Assembly: GCA_022843625.1 (NCBI GenBank)
Contig: JALHNH010000011.1
Span: forward strand, 93,574 to 157,573
Reading direction: 5' to 3'
DNA: 64,000 bases
Source: Bryobacter sp.
GTDB lineage: Bacteria > Acidobacteriota > Terriglobia > Bryobacterales > Bryobacteraceae
Of this stretch, positions 56,979 through 64,000 are shown one piece after another. Both the position numbers and the translations under genes were made by a program. The first letter of the stretch is position 1; each line of letters opens with the position of its first letter. Below the pieces are notes generated by a model. It was given only the letters and a program-made list of their open reading frames with translations, did no database searches and was not told the DNA's origin.

Positions 56979-56998
56979 CGCAAATTAATGCTAGCGCG

Positions 56999-58228
56999 TT
57001 AGTCCCAGATCAGCTCTACAATGTTCGTTTCGTTATCGCTTTCTGGCCCTCGGGAGTAAACCGTCTCCTCACGAAGAGACACTTTCACCGCCCCGCGAAC
57101 CATCAAACTAACGGAATCCCGAGTTGGTACGCCTTCGATCAATTCTTCAACCGGCTTACCGTCCACCAGAACCGGATCACGGCCCTTGGCCAGATAACCC
57201 TGTGGGCGGTGAACCGTCAAGCCCCTGGCACCCGCTGGCACAAAGCGAAAGTTTAAAAGCCCAGTGGATCGCAGAAGTCCACTCATGAAGTAGCTCACCG
57301 TGCGACCGTCCTTCTCAAGACGAAACTCATAGTTAAGATCCGGCCGAACGGCCAGTGGCCCCCAGGAACCCGTCTCATCTGTGGTTACAGTGTAGGCCGC
57401 TTCGCCACTTCGCTCAGAGGAGCCAGGCTTTAAGCCAAACACACTAAACTTCACACCAGAGAGTGGACGATTCGTGGGCGCCATCCCGGCAAAGCTGGTT
57501 ACGACCCCGCTCAACTTCGGCGTAGCTTCAGCGATTGGCTTCAAATACTTCGGCTTCTCACCAGTAAGGAAGCGAAAGGTCTCAGCAAACGCCAGCGGAT
57601 GAAAGGCCACCTCACGGTGGTCGAGCCCGGGCAACACTACATTCTCAGCACCCTTCAATGCCGGCCCATCATAGCCAACATTCGGCTGCGCGTATTTGTC
57701 ATTCTTATCACTACGAATCGTAAGAAATTGAACGCCGTCCACTAACTCCGAGCCCTCATTCAATTGCCGCAAGAAGTGGCCTTTGCCGTTGAACTCCATG
57801 TCGAGATTCATGTCGGCAATCAAGACGCCATGGTTGGGAGTACCGCAAAGAACGGCATGTGAAACGACTGCCGCGCCTCCAGCATTCTTTAGATAATTCC
57901 GAATGGTCATCCCGCCACGACTGCTACCCACCAAAGCAACTTTCTTCGCTTTGGTTTCAAGGAGAACCCGAGTTACAAACGCGCTTAACTCGCTCGCCTG
58001 ATCGGTTGTAGACGATCGAAACGTCTCCGGCTTGCTATCTTCTCGACGGGCAGCAGGGTCTGTCATACGAATGGAAAAGAGCCGGTTGGCTGGATAGCCA
58101 TTCGACTCAAAGAGCCAGATCACAGGCATCCATTTCGTCGCATCGTCGCCATTGCCGTGAACGAAGATCACAGGCATTTGAGCCTGCGCGATCAGTCCAA
58201 AAAGCGACAGCATCAACAGGCACTTCAT
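56999..58228 (-). CDS. secreted alpha/beta hydrolase with C-terminal beta domain
   Basis: 409 aa. Signal peptide (MLSLFGLIAQAQ), VIFVHGNGDDATKW as oxyanion region, nucleophile Ser103 in VALVGSSRGGMTIRNYL, and a likely catalytic His in GLDHREVAFHP. Residues from about 240 form a prealbumin-like domain (GVVTSFAGMAPTNRPLSG, VTTDETGSWGPLAV) and a further beta module. Probably an esterase or depolymerase on an external polymer or lipid. Its ATG shares a base with the stop of the TonB receptor gene (TAATG). Confidence 0.78.
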   Translation of the reverse strand: MKCLLMLSLFGLIAQAQMPVIFVHGNGDDATKWMPVIWLFESNGYPANRLFSIRMTDPAARREDSKPETFRSSTTDQASELSAFVTRVLLETKAKKVALVGSSRGGMTIRNYLKNAGGAAVVSHAVLCGTPNHGVLIADMNLDMEFNGKGHFLRQLNEGSELVDGVQFLTIRSDKNDKYAQPNVGYDGPALKGAENVVLPGLDHREVAFHPLAFAETFRFLTGEKPKYLKPIAEATPKLSGVVTSFAGMAPTNRPLSGVKFSVFGLKPGSSERSGEAAYTVTTDETGSWGPLAVRPDLNYEFRLEKDGRTVSYFMSGLLRSTGLLNFRFVPAGARGLTVHRPQGYLAKGRDPVLVDGKPVEELIEGVPTRDSVSLMVRGAVKVSLREETVYSRGPESDNETNIVELIWD

Positions 58229-61200
58229 TAAAACTGCACCTTCAGCGACAGCTGAATTCTCCGTGCATCGTAGGCAGAAGTAATTGTCCCGAAGGCCGGG
58301 CTTGAAATATTTGCGTTCGGTGCCGGGAAGTTCGATTTATTCAAAACATTAAAGGCCTCGGCCTTGAACTGCAATCCAAAGCGCTCGGTCAATACAAAGC
58401 GTTTGGACACGCCCAGATCAGCCTGATAAAACGCAAAACCACGCACAATGTTTCTACCCGCATTACCAAAGGGTTGGAAGTACAGCGGAATCGAGACATT
58501 GCTCCGATTCAGGTAATTTGTAACACTGCGCTGCCCCTCGGGAGCCAACGGATCGCCGGTAATGTTGGGGCGGAACGCATTGAAACCGAGCAAGGTCAGG
58601 AAGGGTGCCACCTGTCCTCGGGCTGCCGCTGTATAGCTCATGTTGAAGGGCTCGCCAGACCGCATGTTCACAATCGAGCTGAACTGCCAACCACCGATGA
58701 ATTTCCGGCCCTTCAGGAACGGCAACTCGTAAACGACGCTGGTAATGTTGTTGAACTTTCGATCATAGTTGGAAATGCCCTTGTCGGCGGCAATGTTGTA
58801 GATGTCCTGAAAGCTGGTGCCATTGCCGTTGTTGCTGTCAAATGCCTGGCTCGAATTGTCGATTGCCTTGGCCCACGTGAAGCTGTTCAGAAAATAGAGC
58901 CCTGCATCACTGCGCTTTTCCACTTTGGCCTGCAAGCCGTGGTAACGAGAGAATCCATTGGCAAGCGTACCGGAGATCGAACTATAGGCAAGATTCGGTC
59001 GTCGGTCTTCGATGTTCAGGTTCTCATCGATCCGGTTTGGGCGAGCCTGATTCAGATCGTTGATCGTCGCCAGGCTATCCCCGCGATTTCCCACGTACCC
59101 AATATCGACGAGAATCCCCATCGGCAACTCGCGCTGAATCGAAAAGAACCAGCTGTGCACAGCAGCCCACGGCATATTCGGGTCCGCGTGTTGTACAGTG
59201 CTGCGGCGAGGGTCAAATCGCTCTGGAGACGTGAAGCCTGCCGGGAAACCCTGCTGCGTATTGAGGAAGCCAGGCGTGCCGGGCGTTTGTGCAGCGCTTG
59301 CCAGAACAAATCGGGGACCATTGTAAGCAAGGTAACTGGTACCCGTGCGATTAAAGCTGTTAAAGCCCAACCCGTAACCGGCGCGCACTACCGTCTTCGG
59401 CATCACGTTCCAGGCGATGCCTAAACGAGGGCCGAAATTGTTCTTGTCCAGATTCACAAGCGCGCGGTCGTAGATCGACCCGCTTTTGGCCTTCAAGATT
59501 GTGTTCGATTTCAGATCCAGATTCGAAAGCAGGTTGTCGCGCTCGTAGAACGGTGTAACCAGCTCGTAGCGCAAACCCAGATTGAGGGTGACCTTGGAAC
59601 TCAACTTGAAGTCGTCCTGCACATAGGCGAAGAGCGACTGCTGCCTGTGATTCACCAGTCCGTCGTTGACCAACTGGAAGGTGTTGCGAGCCCCAAACAT
59701 AAAGTCGGCAAGACTATACAAACCTTGCGTTGCTGCATTTGCCGTCGAACCGGCCGGGACCGAGAAAAGTCCAGTGTAGGTATTGCGACCAATGATCGGG
59801 CTCACGTCGAGCGTCTCAACTCCAAGCCACTGATACTCGATGCCAGTCTTCAAAGTGTGCCTTCCGGCGACGCGAGTGAGGTTTAGTTTGGGGTTCCAAA
59901 GCTTCGGGTGCTGGTACTGCGGATTCGTCCCTTGCCGCCCAAAAGAAGTGAATCCAATTAAAGTCTCGTTGGTGATCCCGCCAGTGAGTCTTTTGTCAGT
60001 GGGCAAGCCAGGAATTCCAAAAAGCTCCTGCATGCTAGGGCCGCCAACCAGTGGAGGATCTTTGCCAGCCTCAGACGCGGAATAGCCCATACGCGCTTCA
60101 ATGATCGAATTCTGGTTGACCGTCCAGGTCAATCCACCGGCAAGAGATGTAAGCGGAACGAACTGGAAACCATTGCCGTTACCCCCGGCAAGCCCCGGAA
60201 AAGCCCCAGGGTCAAACACATCAAAGCGGCTCTTGCTGAAGCGACCAAAGGCACGAACTCTTTCTGAGAAGTAATGGTCTATCTTGGCATCACCCTTGTC
60301 GCGATAATCGGTCACGCGGCGCAAGGATTGAAAGTTGTTGGCAGCGCCAGTCGACGTGTTGGCAGGCAACGAATTTAAAATCGCACGCGCGTAAGGGATC
60401 ATGTCGCTTTGCGGTACAACGCCGTTGGCATAGAGTGTCCCGGTGATCGGGTTCCTTACCGGCACTCCCAGATTGCCACCACGCTGCGCCGTATTAGGCA
60501 ATGTAACGAACGACACACCGGAGTTCACTTCCCGGTAACCTTCGTAGTCCATAAAGAAGAAAGTCTTGTTCTTGAAAATCGGCCCGCCGAGAGAAGCTCC
60601 AAATTGGTTCTGATTCTGAATCGGACGGCCCGTCGTCGGCTTGAAGAAGCCAATTGCATTTAGCTGGGTGTTGCGAAAGAACTCCCATACCGCCCCATGA
60701 AACTGATTCGACCCACTCCGCAAGCTGGCGTTCACGATCGCACCACCCGCACGACCAAACTCCGCACTCGTATTGTTGGTAATCACTCGAAATTCAGCTA
60801 CGGCATCGGGAGGAGGTTGTACCACTTGATTCGAGAAGCCCTGATTGGAGGTGCCGAAATAGTTATTGTCCAGCCCATCGAGAAGAAAGTTATTAGCAGT
60901 ACTGCGCAAGCCGTTCACGCTGAAGGACGCCTCGCGCTGCGTTGAACCAATACCAGAACTCGGAGTTCGCACAATACCCGCACTCAGGTAAATCAACTCT
61001 GAATAGGCCCGTCCGGCCAGCGGCAACTCACGGATTTGTGCTGCGGCAATCGTTTGGCCGCGATCTGAAGTATCCGTCTGCAGGAGCGCCACCTCGGCAA
61101 CTACTTGCACAGTGGTCTGAACTGTATCCAGCTCAAGCTTGAAATCCACACGCTGCTTGGCCCCAATCGCCACTTCAAATTCAGCGCTCGATTGCGAGCG

Positions 61201-61440
61201 AAAACCGGCCTGTGTCACTGTCGCCTTGTAACGGCCAATTGGAATCGAAAGAAACTCAAAGGTGCCCGCTTCGCTGCTCTTGGCGTTGAGCTTGATTCCT
61301 TTTCGAACATCTTCAATCGTAACGGCTGCTGCAACAACTGGTGCCCTGCTCCCGTCGTACACATTCCCCACAACAGCACCCGTATCAAACTGCGCAAAAA
61401 GCACGGCAGTGCACGCAAGCAGCAACAAAACTCTCTTCAT
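58228..61440 (-). CDS. TonB-dependent receptor with N-terminal carboxypeptidase-regulatory domain (Oar-like)
   Basis: 1070 aa. Signal peptide, then a regulatory beta domain (VVGNVYDGSRAPVVAAAVTI, FEFLSIPIGRYKATVTQAGF), a plug (IRELPLAGRAYSELIYLSAG, NNYFGTSNQGFSN, VTNNTSAEFGRAGGAIVN) and a large beta-barrel ending in F (LSLKVQF). Expanded families of this architecture are typical of Solibacter-like Acidobacteria and take up or bind polymers. TAATTT stands 7 nt before the ATG. Coupled to the secreted hydrolase, suggesting a binding/degradation pair. Confidence 0.9.
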   Translation of the reverse strand: MKRVLLLLACTAVLFAQFDTGAVVGNVYDGSRAPVVAAAVTIEDVRKGIKLNAKSSEAGTFEFLSIPIGRYKATVTQAGFRSQSSAEFEVAIGAKQRVDFKLELDTVQTTVQVVAEVALLQTDTSDRGQTIAAAQIRELPLAGRAYSELIYLSAGIVRTPSSGIGSTQREASFSVNGLRSTANNFLLDGLDNNYFGTSNQGFSNQVVQPPPDAVAEFRVITNNTSAEFGRAGGAIVNASLRSGSNQFHGAVWEFFRNTQLNAIGFFKPTTGRPIQNQNQFGASLGGPIFKNKTFFFMDYEGYREVNSGVSFVTLPNTAQRGGNLGVPVRNPITGTLYANGVVPQSDMIPYARAILNSLPANTSTGAANNFQSLRRVTDYRDKGDAKIDHYFSERVRAFGRFSKSRFDVFDPGAFPGLAGGNGNGFQFVPLTSLAGGLTWTVNQNSIIEARMGYSASEAGKDPPLVGGPSMQELFGIPGLPTDKRLTGGITNETLIGFTSFGRQGTNPQYQHPKLWNPKLNLTRVAGRHTLKTGIEYQWLGVETLDVSPIIGRNTYTGLFSVPAGSTANAATQGLYSLADFMFGARNTFQLVNDGLVNHRQQSLFAYVQDDFKLSSKVTLNLGLRYELVTPFYERDNLLSNLDLKSNTILKAKSGSIYDRALVNLDKNNFGPRLGIAWNVMPKTVVRAGYGLGFNSFNRTGTSYLAYNGPRFVLASAAQTPGTPGFLNTQQGFPAGFTSPERFDPRRSTVQHADPNMPWAAVHSWFFSIQRELPMGILVDIGYVGNRGDSLATINDLNQARPNRIDENLNIEDRRPNLAYSSISGTLANGFSRYHGLQAKVEKRSDAGLYFLNSFTWAKAIDNSSQAFDSNNGNGTSFQDIYNIAADKGISNYDRKFNNITSVVYELPFLKGRKFIGGWQFSSIVNMRSGEPFNMSYTAAARGQVAPFLTLLGFNAFRPNITGDPLAPEGQRSVTNYLNRSNVSIPLYFQPFGNAGRNIVRGFAFYQADLGVSKRFVLTERFGLQFKAEAFNVLNKSNFPAPNANISSPAFGTITSAYDARRIQLSLKVQF

Positions 61441-61447
61441 TCCAACT

Positions 61448-61453
61448 AAATTA
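61448..61453 (-). promoter_or_regulatory. -10 box TAATTT, 7 nt before TonB receptor start
   Basis: TAATTT on the minus strand seven bases before ATG 61440, in a 60-base gap. A TTGGA between could serve as a weak ribosome-binding site, so leaderless is likely but not certain. Confidence 0.4.
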
Positions 61454-61500
61454 GCTGCCAGTCAATTACTGCATCATGAACAACAACTGACAGTTCTGTT

Positions 61501-62334
61501 TCATTGGCTCAACAGAGATTTCCCGATCCAGCAAGGATCTGCAGCTACGCCGAAGGCCCCAGTAATGGTTGGAGCAAGATCATAAATATTCACGGGAGCT
61601 TTGATCTCTCTATGCTTCACCTTTGGGCCGGCCCAAATCACTGGAATCTGCAAGTCGTTCATATTTGAATTGCCATGTTTCTTTCCAGTGCCACCGTGGT
61701 CTGAAACGACAATCACAAGCGCTCCGGCCGCCGCATCAACCAGCTTCCCCACCGAGCCGTCAATCCTGCCAGCCTCCTCGAAATACTTTGCGCTTTCCCA
61801 GGCATGCTCATGCCCGGCATGATCCACGTCGTCCAGATGTACAAAGAGAAAATCAGGCTTCCTCGTCCTCCAATACTCGATCGCTGCCTTGGTTGTCTCT
61901 TCACTTTTCAAGACATGAACCGCGTGGGTCGCAGCACCACGATCAAACAAACGTCCGAAGCCATCCCAGTCATAGATCGCTGCCAGATGCAGCTTCGGCT
62001 TTGCTGCTTTCAGAACTCCAAAAACATTCGGATAGATCCCTTCAGGACCCTTGCACAGTGGCTCAATCTCAAACTTGTCCCGCTGCCACTCATTAGAAGT
62101 GACTCCATGTTGCTCGGGTCCTGCACCCATTAGTATGCTTCCCCAATTCGGGCTGGACACAGTTGGCAAAACTCCTCGTGCTTTAAGCGTGTAGGCCCCG
62201 CGATTCATGAGTGCTTTGAGATTTGGCAGTTGCGCCTTCTCAAAAGCCGCGGTCGACAAACCGTCGATTCCAATCACCATTACACGTTGTCCGTAAAGCG
62301 AAGCACCCAGCAACAAAAGGGAGAATAAACGCAT
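61501..62334 (-). CDS. secreted alkaline-phosphatase-superfamily phosphodiesterase (NPP-like)
   Basis: 277 aa from ATG 62334; signal peptide MRLFSLLLLGASLYGQ. VMVIGIDGLSTAAF holds the first metal-binding Asp, VLPTVSSPNWGSILMGAGPE the nucleophile region, FVHLDDVDHAGHEHAW and VVSDHGGTGKKHGN the remaining Asp/His ligands. Members hydrolyse phosphodiesters, phosphonates or sulfates in the periplasm. Divergent from the TIGR03364-type oxidoreductase, so a phosphonate link is conceivable but unproven. Confidence 0.82.
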   Translation of the reverse strand: MRLFSLLLLGASLYGQRVMVIGIDGLSTAAFEKAQLPNLKALMNRGAYTLKARGVLPTVSSPNWGSILMGAGPEQHGVTSNEWQRDKFEIEPLCKGPEGIYPNVFGVLKAAKPKLHLAAIYDWDGFGRLFDRGAATHAVHVLKSEETTKAAIEYWRTRKPDFLFVHLDDVDHAGHEHAWESAKYFEEAGRIDGSVGKLVDAAAGALVIVVSDHGGTGKKHGNSNMNDLQIPVIWAGPKVKHREIKAPVNIYDLAPTITGAFGVAADPCWIGKSLLSQ

Positions 62335-62341
62335 AGAGCTC

Positions 62342-62347
62342 ATGCTA
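62342..62347 (-). promoter_or_regulatory. -10 box TAGCAT, 7 nt before phosphodiesterase start
   Basis: TAGCAT on the minus strand seven bases before ATG 62334. It also contains an in-frame ATG at 62343, which is the alternative start; the box supports 62334. Confidence 0.35.
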
Positions 62348-62368
62348 TCGTGCAAAGGTCACAGCCCT

Positions 62369-63493
62369 ATGAATCAGGAATTTGACCTCATCATCGTCGG
62401 CTCAGGTATCGTTGGCCTGGCCCACGCTTCTGTTGCCGCCCGCCAGGGCAAACGCGTAGCTGTTTTTGATCGCTATCCTCGCCCTCTTGGTGCCAGCATC
62501 CGCAACTTCGGCATGATCTGGCCCATCGGTCAGCCTGCTGGACATCGTCTGAACACCGCACTGCGCAGCCGCGAGCTTTGGCTCGAATTCCTGAACGCCG
62601 CTGGTATCGAACACCAGGTCCCCGGTTGCCTTCACGCGGCCTATCGCGACGATGAAACCAGGGTTCTTCAGGAGTTTGCCGCCCTTGGCCCGGCACACGG
62701 CTACCGGGTGCAATGGCTCAGCCCAGAAGAGGCAACCAGACACAGCAAAGCCCTGAAGCCCCAAAGCCTCCAGGGTGCCCTCTGGAGCGACACCGAGACC
62801 ACAATCGACCCCAGACAGGCTCTCCGCGAACTCCCTGTCTTTCTGGCCAATCAATTTGACGTGACGTTCCACTATCAGACCTCAGTCACTTCTGCCACGA
62901 CCGGCACCGTCACCACCGGCAAAGGCGTCTTCAACGCCCCACAAATCTACATCTGTTCGGGCGAAGACTTTGAAACCCTGTACCCGGAACTCCTGCAGTC
63001 CAGCGGCGTTACACGGGTGAAGCTTCAGATGATGCGCACCCCGCCTCAGCCAGACCATTGGCAGCTCGGCCCAAGCCTCGCAGCTGGCCTTACCCTCACT
63101 CATTACAAGAGCTTCCAGATTTGCCCCAGCCTCGGTGCCCTCAAGACTCGTGTCGCAGAAGAACTCCCCGATTATGTGAAGTGGGGCATCCATGTTATGG
63201 CCAGCGCAACGGCCGACAACGCCATCACAATCGGTGACTCGCACGAATACGGCCTCACCGTCGAACCCTTCAACAAAGACTTCATCGACGAACTCATCCT
63301 CGACTACCTCAAAGGCTTCGCCACCTTCGCTGACAATTCCATTGCTGAACGTTGGTACGGTGTCTATGCAAAGCACCCCGTTACCGACTGGGTCGACATC
63401 ACTCCCTGTGACGGCGTACGCATTTTTACCAGCCCCGGCGGTGCAGGCATGACCATGAGCTTTGGCCTCGCCTGGGAAAACTTGAACCTCTAA
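62369..63493 (+). CDS. FAD-dependent oxidoreductase, TIGR03364 type (phosphonate-associated)
   Basis: 374 aa, DAO/glycine-oxidase fold. The FAD motif is LIIVGSGIVGLAHASVAARQ; the characteristic GASIRNFGMIWPIGQPAGH identifies the TIGR03364 group, which occurs with aminophosphonate catabolism genes and is thought to act on N-methylated aminoethylphosphonate-like amines. The C-terminus IFTSPGGAGMTMSFGLAWE closes the FAD site. No phnX/phnW-type gene is in the window. AAAGG lies 10 nt before ATG 62369. Confidence 0.82.
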   Translation: MNQEFDLIIVGSGIVGLAHASVAARQGKRVAVFDRYPRPLGASIRNFGMIWPIGQPAGHRLNTALRSRELWLEFLNAAGIEHQVPGCLHAAYRDDETRVLQEFAALGPAHGYRVQWLSPEEATRHSKALKPQSLQGALWSDTETTIDPRQALRELPVFLANQFDVTFHYQTSVTSATTGTVTTGKGVFNAPQIYICSGEDFETLYPELLQSSGVTRVKLQMMRTPPQPDHWQLGPSLAAGLTLTHYKSFQICPSLGALKTRVAEELPDYVKWGIHVMASATADNAITIGDSHEYGLTVEPFNKDFIDELILDYLKGFATFADNSIAERWYGVYAKHPVTDWVDITPCDGVRIFTSPGGAGMTMSFGLAWENLNL

Positions 63494-63861
63494 CGCCCTC
63501 GCATACGGTTGATGTCACGACGGTCGCGCTTGGTAGGCCGATGCGCGTCCATTTCATGCATGGCCTTTCGCTCCTCGGCAACCTTCATCCTGTTTGCCTT
63601 GCTCTCTTCACTCTCGACGTACATCGTTTGCGCAACCGCCCCAGGCCCCCGATTCTCACTCACAATCAAAACTTCGATCCCGAACGAATAGCCGTCGTGG
63701 CGAACCACCAATTTGTCTCCAACACGCACTTCGCGGGAAGCCTTGGCCGCTTGGCCGTTGCATTCAATTCGGCCCATGTCGCAGGAGTCCCCAGCGAGCG
63801 CGCGAGTTTTGAAAAAGCGCGCGGCCCAAAGCCACTTGTCCAACCGGACGCGGTTCACCAT
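63490..63861 (-). CDS. S4-domain RNA-binding protein (Hsp15-like)
   Basis: 123 aa. VRLDKWLWAARFFKTRALAG begins the S4 domain, with RIECNGQAAKASREVRVGD as its second half; the basic tail RPTKRDRRDINRMRGR is typical of Hsp15/YrfH-like proteins, which rescue stalled 50S-nascent chain complexes. Tail overlaps the oxidoreductase gene by 4 bases. TATTCT lies 5 nt before the ATG. Confidence 0.88.
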   Translation of the reverse strand: MVNRVRLDKWLWAARFFKTRALAGDSCDMGRIECNGQAAKASREVRVGDKLVVRHDGYSFGIEVLIVSENRGPGAVAQTMYVESEESKANRMKVAEERKAMHEMDAHRPTKRDRRDINRMRGR

Positions 63862-63919
63862 GATTCAGAATACTTGGATTTGCGGAAAGAGGAAGAAAAG
63901 GAAGGAAGACCCAAAGGGC

Positions 63920-63994
63920 GCCGGGGAGCTAAAGTTGCTTCAGGGGTCTTTCTGAGGTTAGTCTCGCTTTGGTGGGAGTTGTGAGCTCCCCGGC
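63920..63994. repeat. 11-bp inverted repeat at the right edge
   Basis: GCCGGGGAGCT (63920-63930) and AGCTCCCCGGC (63984-63994) are perfect complements separated by 53 bases. The 138 bases from 63862 to the edge hold no gene I can support. The repeat could be the closing stem of a structured RNA or of a small mobile or repetitive element that is not complete in the window. Confidence 0.4.
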
Positions 63995-64000
63995 TTGATT

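Overview
The window looks like a chromosomal segment of an acidobacterium of the Bryobacterales/Solibacteres type (Bryobacter-like by general character; genus not provable here). The evidence is lineage-typical protein architecture: a VWFA-related Acidobacterial-domain protein (TIGR03436), a subtilase with the C-terminal domain typical of Solibacter-type secreted proteins (TIGR03437), a 1070-residue TonB receptor with an N-terminal carboxypeptidase-regulatory domain, and many secreted carboxypeptidase-regulatory/S41/M50 proteins. Envelope genes (bamA, ompH/skp, rseP, polysaccharide export) show a diderm. There is no tRNA, rRNA, CRISPR array, transposase or prophage that I can see, and no gene-free stretch longer than about 300 bases. 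Coding is on both strands and extremely compact.

Layout. 1-7.7 kb: small hypotheticals, a CCA-adding-enzyme homologue with an altered active site translationally coupled to a XerD-type recombinase, a 2H phosphoesterase, a YgiT-type zinc protein, an efflux adaptor and a pirin. 7.8-19.1 kb: secreted subtilase, greA, a CDP-alcohol phosphatidyltransferase, acpS-amidase, moeA-moaC, VWFA protein, 5'-nucleotidase and an aminotransferase that probably starts at CTG. 19.1-27.3 kb: a signal-peptide-bearing methyltransferase, a DUF4352-like lipoprotein, recG-rsmD, a secreted Gfo/Idh-type protein, dciA-gatC-gatA, maf and an EVE protein. 27.4-30.7 kb: a three-gene polysaccharide export operon (Wza-like, chain-length regulator, tyrosine kinase) ended by a hairpin terminator inside the opposing ketosynthase gene. 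32.6-36.3 kb: bamA-ompH. 36.3-42.3 kb: mutarotase, small Cys protein, phosphohexomutase, carboxypeptidase-regulatory protein, GMC oxidoreductase. 42.4-45.6 kb: an F0-only ATP synthase cluster (atpZ/atpI-like, atpB, atpE) followed by a DapA-family aldolase and yceH. 45.6-50.7 kb: rseP followed by six related small membrane proteins, interrupted by a DUF433-DUF5615 pair on the other strand. 50.7-55.8 kb: a YtrA-like GntR regulator, ABC transporter, M50 protease, S41 protease and secreted protein in one probable operon. 55.8-64 kb: dxr, a secreted hydrolase coupled to the TonB receptor, an alkaline-phosphatase-family enzyme divergent from a TIGR03364-type oxidoreductase, and an S4-domain protein.

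Three features stand out. (1) The tandem family of membrane proteins behind rseP looks like an undescribed envelope module with an internal duplication and an inserted toxin-antitoxin-like pair. (2) A TANNNT box lies 6-8 nt before the start codon of at least a dozen genes, mostly heads of transcription units, which suggests widespread leaderless transcription. (3) Tail-to-tail genes overlap at almost every convergent junction, and the two best terminators lie inside the antisense coding sequence of the neighbour.
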